Position numbers and translations under genes: made by a program. Under the pieces are notes generated by a model. The model searched no databases. It saw only the letters and a list, made by a program, of their open reading frames with translations, and was not told the DNA's origin. From Paramacrobiotus metropolitanus (lineage: Eukaryota; Tardigrada; Eutardigrada; Parachela; Macrobiotidae): a DNA stretch of 64,000 bases. The DNA is taken from the NCBI RefSeq assembly GCF_019649055.1, contig NW_026570225.1, positions 186,001-250,000 on the forward strand. The letters run 5' to 3'. Positions 28,905 through 40,667 of this stretch are shown here, piece after piece (the stretch's first letter is position 1; each line of letters starts with the position of its first letter).

Positions 28905-31900
28905 ATGGAAAGCAGCACCATGAAGCTGTCTAGCATCGAAGAAAGCGACCTGTACCAGATCTTACAGGTCGCCACGTCCATGGTGGATCCGCATGTGGCT
29001 AACGCCACCCGGATGCAGGCCTACCATAATTACGAGGAACTGCGCCGTCGTTTGGCACCCGAGCAGAAACTAGAGCTGGGCGCCGTGCTGGCGCAGAACG
29101 ACGGCGCACGCTGGAGCTCCTCGGTTGTACATATCGGTCTGCAGTTTCTGGAGGATACCGTCAAGTATTCCTGGAATATCCTGAAACCCGAGAGCAAACT
29201 GCTGATGAAGAACATTGTGTTCTCCCTGATTTCCGGCATGGATCCCGGCGGACCCCGCAGCGAGCACTTCATCCTGGACGGGATCGGGAAGATTGTCGTG
29301 GAGATGATTAAGCGCGAGTGGCCGCAGCAGTGGCCCAGTATGTTGCAGGAACTGGACGAGGCTTCGCGGAAGGGTCCGACGCAGCTGCAGATTGTCACCC
29401 TGATTCTGCTGCGTTTCATCGAGGATCTGATGCAATTCCGCTCGTTGACCCTGCTGCCCACCACCCAGCATCGCCACCGGGAATTGTCCGATTCCCTGAT
29501 GACGGTGATGCCGGATTTAATCGCTTTCCTGGTGCAAGCCTTAATAAGGGCGGCGAATTTGAATTTGCGTCCGGTTTCGGTGACGGTTATCCGACTGTGC
29601 TCTGCCATCGGCGAATACACTCAGGTGAAGATTAATTTCAAATAATGATTTTTAAAAAATATTTACTAATGGTAAGGTGATTTTTTTCTTTTATCGACAA
29701 CATGGATGTTTTCGTTTCCACTGTGCTGTACACGAGAATAAATTTTTAGGTATTAAAATTAAATTAATATGTTTTTCCGGGCCGCACTGTGTTTTCACTA
29801 GTCAGAGCATCTTTCGATACTATTTTTTTGCGGACAAGTTATTTAACCCATTATGTATGCTGGTTTATGGCATCTGATTTAATTGATGCTCTATCTTTTA
29901 CAACTTTAGGTTAAGTATTTGTGGTTGAACGATGGCGTCTTTATCGACACGCTGTTGTCGAAAACCCTCACCGACGAAGCGCTGCAGTTGGAAGTGGCCG
30001 ACTTCCTCTGCTGTTTGTTGAGCCGGAAATACTCCAAAAAAGACGACATCCGGATCGTCCTCAAGTTGCTTTCCGAATCAAAATACTTCTCGGTGTTGCA
30101 GAGAATTGTGAATTACGCCGGGCCATTCAGTGAACAGTCTTACACCTCGTTGAAAAAATTTGTAGAAACCTTTGTCGCCATCGCACTACAGCTGCACAGC
30201 CTGGAGGAACTGTCGGAATATCTGGAACTCAACCGGGAGAATTTCGCCAGCTACATTAGCACTTTACTGAAGCTGACGAATCACGAAAGTCCGCAAGTTG
30301 CCAACTTTGCGCTGAATGCCTGGTTGACAATCTGGGGTAACAAGGTTATCCGCGAACGCCCGGAAGTGATGCCTACGGCGATTTCTACGGTGCAAACCTG
30401 TCTGAAATTGTTGCTGATTACGAAATTAACCGATAACCAATTTCTGTCCATGGATTTCATGCAACAGGACAATTCCTTCAAGGAATTCATTGCAACTTTT
30501 CGTCTGAGAATTTCCGAATTGATCAAACGGATTGCGTGTTGTAAGTCAGAAGAGTTGTTGGATTTTTCCTTCAGCGCGCTGCAGAATCTGATGAATACCA
30601 AGGACAAAGATCAGGATCGATGGACGGCGGTCTTGACGGTGTTGGAGAATTCGACGAAGACCGTATCTCCGAGTGTGAAGACCAAGTTTCGACCGTTCGC
30701 CTTTCAGCTAATGGACGCGTTGATGGCCGGCGACAGAGCGGATCCCACGGTGGTTTCTATGGGACTCAGCTGCATTTCACGCCTATCGACAGCATTTATT
30801 TCTAATGCTCCTCCAGAACACCAGGAGCAATGCGCTCAGATGTTGGATAAGGTGGTTAAATACGGGTTTTTCCTTTTGACCAATTCACTCCCATCTGGCG
30901 AAAAAGAGACAGGTACCCTGTGCCATTGGCATAATTTTAAGTTACTGTACACGTTGCACTATAATTACCGAAAATTTCTAACCGTTGCTGTAATGGTTTT
31001 GAATGTTAAGTATGCTGGATTTTCGTTTTTCAAATGCTTTTCTCTTGTTGTTTTGCGTGTGATTTAATGGTAATCTTAATAATTCCGAAGAATCTTAATA
31101 ATAATTTGTTATGATTTCGTTTCTTTTTATCGATTTGGTTTGTTTCCGGATGCTGAGTTCTGCGTAGCTATCCGTTACTGCACTGACGTTGTTAATTCCT
31201 TGCCATTTGTCAGCAGCGTAGTTGGTGAGCGCTAATTTTGCTTTTATTATGCAGATGAGTCAGTCTTGGAGTTGCATCGGCACGCTGTGAATTTCTTCAG
31301 TCATTTCTGTCGTAATCTCACCAAGCCTCTGGTTGACCGCTACGACCAGCTGCTGTTAATGCTCCGCGACGTGTTCCAGTGCAACCTGAGCACATCCGAC
31401 CGGTGCAGCTTATTGGATGGATTAATCACCGTCACCAAGGACTGCAGCGATGTCAACAAGCAAGCCAGTCTGGCCGGCGAAATCATCTCGGCAGTAACGC
31501 CCTTTTGGCAGTCAGCCGACTTCTGTAGTGCTCTGAAATCGGTAGAAAAGTTTGTCAATTTTTTTGGCCTGAATCAGCCATTATCGGTGGGATTTGACGA
31601 CGTTATCATTGGACAGCGCCGGAAGCAGTTATTTTTTTGCTCAAATATTATTGCCTCAACGTTCGTGCATATGAAGTTTTCCAATGCGCCGGTGATATCG
31701 CTGCTTGAGAATGCTGTACTGTTAATCGACTGCTTACTGCAGTTGCGACTGCCAGGGAATTTGACGCTGTTGCATAAGGATAATCAGAAGATTTTGACAA
31801 TGCCCATCGGGGAAAGGAATCGGATGATCCACCCAGTGTTTGGAACTTTCAAACAGGATATGTCAGAGAATTTTCAGACTAGGGAGCGGCTAAAGAACTG

Positions 31901-33130
31901 GCTACATACGAATCTGGAAAGTGCCTGCAAGATCATTGGGTATGCGGGCCGGTGTTTGGGCACGCAGTTCTATCAGATTCCTAATCTGGCGGATTTCTTA
32001 CAACGCGCCGTTTTTCGCTACATAACAATTCCAGGTACATTAAAAGCTACGGTTTTTTACTTTATTCCGAAATGTATTATTTAATTGACTATCGTAATTA
32101 TATTGCATCTGTAGATGTGGTGCCAATCTTTCTGATGCGGACCATCGTGCGGCAACTGGTATCGCAGTTTATTCGCAACTGCCCATTGGACGCCTTTCCA
32201 ACTATCGTCATCCCGGTTCTGCGCGATTTCTGTCCGGCACTGAACAAAATGTTAACCAGCGGTTGGGATTCTCTAGATTTGGAAAGCGATGAACAAGAAG
32301 AGATTCTGCAGGATATTCTGTTGCGGGGATTGACGCGTGACTGTTATGCACTGGTGATGCAGCCGCTGTTGTCCGACCAGCTAAAAGTGCCCTTGGAAGA
32401 CCGGGGCGATGACGTCATGGAAGACGACTCCGAAGCGAGTACACACAGCCCGTCGCCCACCTCCTCCAGCCAGCCGAATAATCCCGCTAAACCTGACGAT
32501 GTGGAAGAGATTTCGCCCATCGGCGAGATGTGCTTACATGATCCGGTGCTGGCCAATGCCATTCTGATGACGGTGTTCACCGGTTTACACTGGCCGGACA
32601 CTAATGCTTCCCAGCAGTTTGCTCGCTTTGCTCAAATGTTGATTCCACGGTTGGCACGGAAGGAGGACTCATCGTTGAATCCCGAAGCGGTGAAGTACAT
32701 TTTTCAGTCCATTTTGGTGGCGCTGAATGTCCACGGTCAGCATGATGCTAGCCAAGCGACGCTGGTCAATCTGGGATTATTTGCTTACTTTCTCATCAAG
32801 CCGTTATTCGGCGATGTTGTGGAAAATGTGCTGAAACCTCTGAACTGTGATATGGAGAAGCATAAAGTGGCGGTGGGTAATCTGGATGGGCTGTTGTTTG
32901 TGCGTATGGAAGGGAAGAACTTGTATGAGAAGCGGAAGCGGATGGCCTTCAAGAAGATTGTACAGGACCGTATTGGACGACCGCTGAGTGAGATGGAGCG
33001 ACTGCAGGTGGTCATTCCCAATCTGCCGCCGTTGCGGATTAATAAGGGACCAAAAAAGCAGGCTGCCATTGGACACGAGAGCGATGAGGGTTTGGGGCTG
33101 GCATCCATGTTTGCTGTCAATGGGCGGTGA
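28905..33130 (+). CDS. XPO5: Exportin-5 (karyopherin for pre-miRNA, tRNA and dsRNA-binding proteins)
   Basis: Only four exons, 28905-29624, 29910-30912, 31255-32034 and 32115-33130, for 3,519 nt, 1,172 residues (human 1,204). HEAT-repeat helices run throughout. The N-terminal block KIVVEMIKREWPQQWPSML is nearly the human sequence, and the C-terminus FKKIVQDRIGRPL...LGLASMF aligns with the human end (CIGKPLGEQ...GLATIFEP). The middle is diverged. Exportin-5 works with RanGTP to carry pre-miRNA hairpins and other structured RNAs out of the nucleus. An acidic, Ser/Pro-rich loop (DDVMEDDSEASTHSPSPTSS) is probably disordered. The gene is much less interrupted than its neighbours. The first ATG (MESSTMKL) was chosen because no upstream in-frame ATG exists; a second ATG lies five codons on. 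Confidence 0.95.
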
Positions 33131-33699
33131 TGGGACTCATGGTGGACGGGGATCATACAAAGGGGTGTTTATAGATTTTATGTGAAGAAAACATCCTACA
33201 GGCTGGTTATCGCTTGTGGACTGTTTTTTCCCAACTGGTGATATGTTTTTGCTGGTATCTGTGTTAATTTGATGGGGAAATAAGTTTAGCTGCTGTTCGG
33301 CTAAATTGCGAGCTTGCTCTAGGTCATTTATAGAATTTTATTACCTCAGAATGTGGGGTGTTTCACCGCGACTACTTGTTAGTTAATTTTTTATGGCGTA
33401 TTTCAGTAAAGTTGGTTCATGCAAGGGATGTGGTTTCGTATCACTAGTGACAACAGATAGCTTCCATGAGTTTTGTGTCACGGTGACCACACTTCGTTGG
33501 CAATTCTGGCAAATATTTATTAACGCTGCATATGCAGTTGGAAAGCGGACACGTTACTGTTCCAGTTTTTGCCGCTTCTAACTATGCACACCATTATTTT
33601 ATCTTAAAATTTGACTACAGTACGAAGTATACATACTGCGCTAATCGACAATATGACCGTATGGACCATGGATGCAAACTGTACTGTAGATCAAGTAAG
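33131..33699. other. XPO5 3' flank, no gene seen
   Basis: About 570 bp of AT-rich sequence between the exportin-5 stop codon and the small TIR element. No additional gene is supported. Confidence 0.45.
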
Positions 33700-33985
33700 T
33701 ACCAGACCTGGGCAGTTATGGAAAATGCACCCACCGTTAGAGTTAGGAGTTACAGCGAGCGTGCGAATTACGCTACGAGTTACGCTATTCATGCAAGTAA
33801 AACTGAGTTTTGAGTTATACCGCGAGTTGCGCTACCATAGACAATCAATACAAAATTTTGGCGAGTTACGTTAGAGTTAGGTTTTTGGATAGCGAGTTAC
33901 GCTTCAGAGTTACGTTAAAACTCGATAACTCGCAAATAACTCGCGTTAAGTTATAGAGTTAAGTTATAACTGCCCAGGTCTGGTA
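33700..33985. mobile_element. 286 bp non-autonomous element with 20 bp terminal inverted repeats
   Basis: The left end TACCAGACCTGGGCAGTTAT is repeated as its exact reverse complement at 33966-33985. Between the ends lie many degenerate copies of a GAGTTACG-like unit (gcgagttacg, cgagttacgct, gagttagg, then the complement aactcgc/taactcg towards the right), so the whole element is itself a loose palindrome. The flanks read AAGT on both sides if the element starts at ACCAGACC, a possible 4 bp target duplication; alternatively TA flanks CCAGACC on both sides. There is no coding capacity. It looks like a MITE. Confidence 0.8.
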
Positions 33986-34333
33986 AGTACTGTACTGTTC
34001 TGTACTCACAACTAATTTCCTACATTGGAGAAGCATCAATTTAATAGTTATTGACCCCTGCTAAAATAAGTACGTACTACGTAGTAATGAAAGCTGAGCC
34101 TTTAACAGTTTTATTTTAGTTTTAGCTTTTTAACGCAGGAAAATTAGAAGTCGGTCCATTCGGTACCATAACTAAATCAAAACAGTAATTATCAAAGTAA
34201 TCTGAATGAATGGACTTATTACCTGTAAATAAAGGCAGAAAACAACAAAAAACACTGGCAAAACAAAAAGATCAAATAAACAATTGTGCATAAAAGAAAA
34301 CGCATAAATTAAAGCGACCTCATACAAACATGT
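33986..34333. other. Intergenic region between the TIR element and the orphan gene
   Basis: About 350 bp with AT-rich sequence that should contain the 3' UTR of the minus-strand orphan gene. No gene seen. Confidence 0.45.
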
Positions 34334-34972
34334 CTAAGAATCGTTAGTTTTTTGTGTAAGCAGCAACACGCGCGGTGTTCCGTCGTCGTACTTGAGTATC
34401 TCATACTTCCGCCACGACTGCACCACATGCATTTGAGCCAAATAATTCGCAAGAAATTCCGGACATCGTCCAGCCAGCTTGTCATGTGGAAGCCAACCTT
34501 CGAGAGCATATTCACGGAGAGAATCCAAACTCCACGTGCAGAAATACTCGTGCTGTGCGCCTCCGTCCGGATCCCGTCGGTAACCTGCAATTCGGTCCGG
34601 AGCGATCTTCTCATCCAGCAGCGCATCCACCAGTTCCATAAAGGCCGTATGCTTTCGGCTGATATCTGCACGGGCTTCGAAATTTTTGTATTTTTGCACT
34701 AACTGGACGATATTTGGGAAATCGTTCAAGTCTCGTTGCAGCTGCGATAGGGACTGGTTTTGATTCCCAGAGTAATTCGGGAGGGCTGAAGGGGATTTGG
34801 TTGCGGTCGGCTTGGCACTGCGGGATTGTCTAGGGGAGTTCGGTTTCTTTATACGGCCTTGTGGGGTTAGTGGCAAGGCAGGAGCGGAATCGGGTCTACT
34901 GCTGGACGACGCTCGGGAACTCGGTGATTCGGTCCGACTGGAACGAGACCCACTTGGCTCCTTTGAGTCCAT
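34334..34972 (-). CDS. Unrecognised single-exon protein, 212 residues, disordered N-terminus plus compact C-terminal domain
   Basis: The frame starts at the first ATG (MDSKEPSGSRSSRTE) and runs 213 codons without an intron, which is unusual in this window. Residues 1-75 are Ser/Pro/Arg/Lys-rich and surely disordered. Residues ~78-212 look folded: alternating hydrophobics, many aromatics and charged helices, e.g. FPNIVQLVQKYKNFEARAD, YFCTWSLDSLREYALEGW and VVQSWRKYEILKYDDG. There is no signal peptide or membrane segment. I do not recognise the family. The gene is head-to-head with RABGGTB, 598 bp between start codons. GC-rich codon use over the full length and a balanced amino-acid composition support it being a real gene. 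It could be a lineage-specific nuclear or cytosolic factor or a retrocopy of an intron-containing parent. Confidence 0.75.
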   Translation of the reverse strand: MDSKEPSGSRSSRTESPSSRASSSSRPDSAPALPLTPQGRIKKPNSPRQSRSAKPTATKSPSALPNYSGNQNQSLSQLQRDLNDFPNIVQLVQKYKNFEARADISRKHTAFMELVDALLDEKIAPDRIAGYRRDPDGGAQHEYFCTWSLDSLREYALEGWLPHDKLAGRCPEFLANYLAQMHVVQSWRKYEILKYDDGTPRVLLLTQKTNDS

Positions 34973-35570
34973 CTTGCACGGTGATGTGACAGACGTTGAA
35001 GAGTGCAATGTGTGCTCAAATTACAGGAAATCTTGCAAGCAGAAATCAAGTGCTAACACTAATCTTGCAAGCACTAACAAGTGCTAACAGCTAACTGTTT
35101 AGATATCAGTGCAGAATTTGAGGATCGATTCGGAGTATCGATGATGCATTTAATTCCGGCGAGAAATTACAGTTGATCAAATACACAGTCAGTCAGTCAG
35201 TAAGTAACAGAATTTAAACAAGCTCATAGCTGCAAAGAGTGCAGATCTGCAAACTGAAAATTTATCTGAAATAGTGAAATTCTCAAAATGTATACAGTAG
35301 CCTTGGAAATCCAAGATGCAATTGCACCCGCCCTTGGCTGGCGTGCGGACTAAGATTGGCTCAAAATCAGAATAAAAAAAACATTCACTTGTGATTTGTA
35401 CTTTTTGACTTTTTCCATCATTTTTTAGATTTTTGTAAATTTTTGTACTTTTGACGATTTGTCTTTCTTATTAGCCAGTTGCGAAATTATCGTGTCAATC
35501 TGAACGTAATACAGAAGAAACTATTCGCAGTAAAGAAGAGGAATTTCCGGAGACCCGCGACACATTCAGA
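34973..35570. promoter_or_regulatory. Short divergent promoter region, orphan gene / RABGGTB
   Basis: 598 bp separate the two start codons on opposite strands; both promoters must lie here. Repeated short units (cagtcagtcagt at about 35190-35200; several aagtgctaacac-like copies around 35047-35090) are present. No TATA box is convincing. Confidence 0.4.
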
Positions 35571-37478
35571 ATGGTATGTTGGGTGGAAATTGGGATGCGT
35601 TTTTGTCACTATCAGTATCACTATCAGCACGTCAAGCCTGAAATATGGCCGATATTCCATTTACGGTTGAACAGTACTTTTTTCAAGTTGTTGCATTTAC
35701 TGGTTATAGGCACATCCTCAACGCGATGCCACGATCCCTGCGGACGCTCCCACTACTTTCGCGATGGATAAGCATACGAACTATCTAGAGCGCTATGGCG
35801 AAGATGTGGACGCGTACGTACGTCGAAAACAACTTTCAAATACTAGTACAGTATTCCCAGTCATCCGCATTGCTGATGTCGCTGAACCCCGGTGCGTTGC
35901 AGGAATTCTCCATGGCCGAGTACCTCCGCATCTCGGGCATGTACTGGACCGTAACTTGTCTGGATCTCCTGCACGCTCTCCACGCCTCGTCGCGTTTCAC
36001 GCGCGACGCCGTCATCCGCTACGTGAAGAGCTGCCAGACGCCCTCGGGGGGCTTCGCGCCCCATCCCGACCACGACGAGCACCTGCTGCACACTCTGTGC
36101 GCCGTCCAGATCCTCGTCACCTTCGACGCCCTGGCGGAGATTGATGTCGACGGTGTCAGCCGCTTCGTGGTGGGTCTGCAGCAGGAGAACGGGAGTTTCG
36201 CGGGCGATCGCTGGGGCGAAGTGGATACGCGCTTTTCCATGTGTGGACTGGCGTGTCTGGCGTTGTTAGGGCGGTTGGAGCAGTGCCAGCGGGAGAAGGC
36301 TGTGGAATATATCCGGCAGTGTCAGAATTTTGACGGCGGTTTCGGGACGTCGCCCGGTGCGGAGTCGCATGCGGGGATGATTTATTGCAGTGTGGGATCG
36401 TTGGCCATTTTGGGCCGGTTGGATATTGTGGATGCGGATAAGCTGGGATTGTGGCTGGCGAAACGGCAGCTGCCTAGCGGTGGTCTTAACGGTATGTCAA
36501 TAATTTTATCGTTCTTTGGATTGGTATGCTTTAGCTTTTTCTTATTTTTAGAGTTTGTATGCTTTAGCAATTTCTTGGAGTTTTGTAGTTTTTGTGATAT
36601 CTAGGCACACTGCAACATTTGCTTGCCGCTGTGAAAATGTTGGTGCTCACAGATTCATCAACGATGTAACGTTATAATTATCGATATTTTTAAGAAAAAT
36701 GCTGCCAATTAACATTGAACTAATTACCGTTCAGCACTGATGAGGCTCCGTTAAAGTTCTAAGAAATCCAGCCATTCATAAAGATAAAAATAGAAACTAA
36801 TGGGAAAGCTAAGTATTTCCACGCTTAAGAAAAAAAGGGGTAAAACGAGAAGCCATTGCAAAAATGCATCGTGCAGTAAGCAAGATTTTTACATCAACAC
36901 GAATGCCATGTGCTGTATTCTTGTATTCTCCCACCTACCAAATATACTTCGGATAGTCGAATTTTCTTCTGTGCTTTTGAATTTTCGTAAAAGTTTCCCC
37001 TGGAACTAATAGTTCCATGTATTATGGTTTTGTTTGTATAATTGCAGGATCAAGTACATCGTTGCGAATTTTGGTAAGAGATTTGTCTAGCTTTCGTTGT
37101 TGCCGTTTTGTAGGACGGCCTGAGAAGCTGCCAGATGTTTGTTATTCGTGGTGGGTGTTGGCATCGTTGGCGATAATCGGCCGGCTGCACTGGATCGACG
37201 AGAAGAAACTTATCTCTTTCATTCTGGCCAGTCAGGATGTGGAGCTGGGCGGCGTCGCCGATCGACCCGGCAACCTGGCTGATCCATTCCATACGCTGTT
37301 CGGTGTGGCCGGATTGTCGCTATTGTCGTCTTCCCTACTCTCAGCTGGCGATTCGAGTCAGACTCACACATTCCTGGGCAATATTAAGACAGTTAATCCA
37401 GTCTTCTGCATGCCGGAAGATGTCCTGGCCAAACACAAGTTGTCCGTGCAGATCTTGCCGGCGAAAAACCCGCGATAA
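35571..37478 (+). CDS. RABGGTB: Rab geranylgeranyltransferase subunit beta (GGTase-II beta)
   Basis: Exons 35571-35573, 35710-35817, 35903-36491 and 37114-37478 give 1,065 nt, 354 residues (human 331). The first coding exon is just the ATG: splicing it to 35710 yields [15 protein letters not shown], which aligns residue by residue with human MGTPQKDVIIKSDAP, so I trust this odd start. Prenyltransferase beta repeats follow: [44 protein letters not shown]. Zinc ligands are visible as Asp and Cys in [10 protein letters not shown] and His in [11 protein letters not shown]. With RABGGTA and REP it adds geranylgeranyl groups to C-terminal cysteines of Rab GTPases. An insertion of about 15 residues ([18 protein letters not shown]) and a longer tail explain the extra length. 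The 622 bp third intron shows nothing else. Confidence 0.95.
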
Positions 37479-37543
37479 ATTTGATTGATGCCATGTGATT
37501 TTTTACTTTTTGTATTGATCATTGTTTTTTCCTTGTCCTGATA

Positions 37544-40004
37544 ATGTCCGATCGCCTGAAATTAGTTCCAACAAGTGTTCGTGTATCTGTCTATCCGGTA
37601 AGATTGTTGCAGTTTTGTTTTTACTAGCAAATGTAAGTTTTGTATTTTGATAGTTTTGCTTGTTTTGACTTTCGCTTGTGAGAGTGGTCACCAGATTTTT
37701 GTTACTCGGACTTGTTGATGTTGGCTGGAAATGAAGGCCCTTGCGTGTATGATTCGTGAATGAACAACAATGAACAACAGGCCTTTTGTTTATTAAGAAT
37801 TTTAACAATAGCGTTGTGACTAAAAAAACGTAAGTTACCAGCTTTTTATAACTTTTGCCGGTGAATTCTGATTTGAAGTTGACATATCTGCTTCTTGAAG
37901 GCTTTGGGTGGCCCTTTTAACTGAACTTAACAACTTGTTGATTTCGGGGATGCCTCAGCTTTCGTAATTAAATACTACAATTCAGTATGTTTTTCACTAG
38001 TCTCCTCCCTATGTGCAATATTTGGAACCGGAGAAGCAATGGAAAGGAATATTGATTGATTTTCTCTATCACATCTGCGGGTATTTACGCCAGACGTAAG
38101 TTAAAGCGAAAATTCTTTGCGAGCGTTCTGTTGTACAAAAACTTTCATAATCAGCAAAGCTTGCAAAATGTCTTATGCTGCAGCTGTATTCTGCAACAGC
38201 CCCCGTTAGTGGGTCTGCGGAATGAAACGCTCGACGGTGTGATGGGCGCCATTGTCAATGACACAGCGGACATGGTCAGTACTGTACACTTAAAGTGTTT
38301 ATACTTTTAATTGGACTTTTATTTGTCGTCTTCACGTTATTAGTTACTTAAATAATTTAGGGTGTGGCCCCGCTGGGAATGTCTTCATCACGCGGTGAGC
38401 ATTTCACCCTGATCGATTCCTTATTTCCGCGGACATACATGGCCGTGGTGCACAAGAATCACCTCCTGTCCGCCCGACAGTCTGATTTCTTCTGGAATAC
38501 ACTGGAAAAGCTGGCGTCGCCCAGTGTGCTGGCGGTGATGGTTGCCGTAGTCATTTCTTTCTCGCTGGTCGGTATCATCTTCGAAGAGTTCCATAAGCGA
38601 TTTCGACAAAGGTCACCAGGACGATTTGGAATAAAACGTTTCTTCTCGTGGACTATAAAGTTGTTGGGCTTGGGTTTAGGCATCGAAGGCATTGGTAAAT
38701 TAAAGTGCTTTATAAATTTTTCCAGAGGAGCCGTAAGCCGGAGCCGGAGAAGCCATTTACAGAATTAATATCATTTACATTTGTCTTGTTGTCTGAAACA
38801 CAAAAGTTTTAAGTACTATAACTGTCAATCGATAAGCAAAGAGTTAGCGTGGCGATATTAAACATAACTATTCTATCCCAAGCGTTTTACTGTATTCTGT
38901 ATGATTGACACATACCTGAAATACTTGCATAAAAGTACTGCACTGCACAGTACTTAAAAAGTGACCACCACTCGCATAATTTTATTGTTTTACTTTAGAG
39001 GATTTTGAATCAGCGCGCGTCACACAGTGGCCGCTGTCGAAAATGCTCTTCTACGGCGTGTGGTGTTTGTATACACTCACTATCTTGTGTACCATATCCG
39101 GACACATGTCATACGTGTTTGCCTTCAGCTCCCCGAAAAAGCTGCCTTTTGAGAACGTTGAATCCCTGTTGAACACAAAGTTCACGGTTTATGGCAGTCC
39201 AACGGCGATTGACATGTTAAATGTAAAGTACATACACCGCTTTAACAAGTTGCCGGTTCGGTTGTAAATTACCGGCAATTTGCATCTGTATGTACCGTAG
39301 GCATCTCGCATTCCCTACCAGAAGGAGTTGGCACAAAAAGTTCTCATCCTCAACTCCACCACGTCCAATGTCAGTTATTCCAATATCTACACACAGTATC
39401 TGGAGTTGGCCATGGGCGACCTTACAGCACTGATACTCAGTCATGAAGCACTGCTGGATTTGTCGGCCGTGAGTTGCGACATGTACATGGCCATCGATAA
39501 ACTGGGAACACTGCGAGTGGCGGCGTTTGTTCTACCGAAAAATTCTTCCTTACGAAAAGGAATCGAAAGAGGGTCAGTAATCCACGCGGCTAATGTACTT
39601 GTATAACAAGGATAAGACCTAAACAGCAAGTGACAACCAAAGGTTACTGTATTGAGATGTACGTTACGGAAGCATGGCGGTGAGCGTTATTTTTGTGTTG
39701 CACGGTTCGTTATTGTTTTGACAGTTTTGCACAGACCACACAGGAAGGACTGTGGGCAGCTGGCATTCAGCAGTATGAGCGGTATATGCGGTTGAAGTCG
39801 CATGCACGAATGGAGACCTGCTACAAGAAAACTTTGAAGGACAGCGCCGGATTGCGCAAGCAAGCTATCAGTCTGGAGAGTTTCGCATTTCTTATTGCAC
39901 TGTGGGGATATGGATGCTGCTTAGGATGCGCTATGTTTATTTACGAATATGCCAAATGGATGCGCCAAAGAGGCAGAATTGTAAAAGTTGCACCGAAAAA
40001 TTAG
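37544..40004 (+). CDS. Divergent ionotropic receptor / ionotropic glutamate receptor-like channel
   Basis: Exons 37544-37597, 38001-38095, 38184-38274, 38361-38694, 38999-39222, 39301-39572 and 39725-40004 join to 1,350 nt, 449 residues. Ligand-binding half S1: VRVSVYPSPPYV, WKGILIDFLYHI and DGVMGAIVNDTADMGVAPLG followed by SSSRGEHF, where the Arg corresponds to the glutamate carboxyl-binding Arg of iGluRs. Then TM1 (SVLAVMVAVVISFSLVGIIF), a pore-loop region, TM3 (GVWCLYTLTILCTISG), S2 and TM4 (LESFAFLIALWGYGCC). The canonical SYTANLAAF motif at the end of TM3 is replaced by SGHMSYVFAF. There is no amino-terminal domain, as in invertebrate IRs, and no clear signal peptide: an upstream exon could be missing. 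Start is only 65 bp after the RABGGTB stop. Family call is by layout and short motifs; ligand unknown. Confidence 0.72.
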
Positions 40005-40667
40005 CATTATGCGCGGACGTTGTCGTGTGGTCCCACAAAATTTTATAATTATGTACATACTAGCTAAAAAACCTGTTCCCGTAGTCGATCTACTGTATGT
40101 AATTGACTTATTTTTTTAATAATTAATACATATGATCTAAGTGATTTCCAGGTGCATAAGGGAATAACTAATGTTTTTCATAGTTATGGTCTGGTAAATA
40201 TTTTTGCAGTACTTCGTATAGTAAGCATCGCGCACAAGACTGAGACAAGAGCCTTAAAATCCTTTATAGACTATACGCACGTTTACATTCTGCACATTTA
40301 CTATACACAGTTGCTAAGAACGGCTCTGCCTTTTTCAACAACAGAAACTGACAAACTAAAAAAACTCCCTTCTGTTGGCAAAAGATTTCGCAGAAAAAGA
40401 ATTCGTACATATTTATAGTGTAATTTTACGCACACGCGACTTTTATGCTCCAGACGAAAAATCAGCTCAAAATGGCTTAGAACCTCGTTTCTTTGCTGCT
40501 TGTTGGTCTGTTTGATTTGTTGATAATTTGTTTTGTGAAACAAGCATCGTGCTTACGGTTAAACTTGTGTTGCACCTTATTTTGTATTGCATTTATCTGG
40601 TTTCTTTCTTGATTAATAATTTTGTTTATATTATCATCTCTTTTCATAATTACACATTCGTATCCAA
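40005..40667. other. Intergenic region between the channel gene and the coiled-coil gene
   Basis: About 660 bp AT-rich DNA; 3' flank of the channel and promoter of the next gene. No gene recognised. Confidence 0.45.

Noticed and set aside
29030-29620. 196-codon open frame antisense to exportin-5 exon 1 (and similar antisense frames at 32785-33156)
   Set aside because: Shadow of a GC-rich coding exon; no domain, and the plus-strand product aligns with exportin-5 throughout.
35764-36144. 126-codon plus-strand frame running from the second RABGGTB exon through the intron into a different frame of exon 3
   Set aside because: Unspliced read-through; the spliced frame matches RABGGTB much better.
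35571-40004. Operon of RABGGTB and the channel
   Set aside because: Not claimed: spacing is suggestive but no spliced-leader or other operon signal is visible, so it is listed only as an observation.
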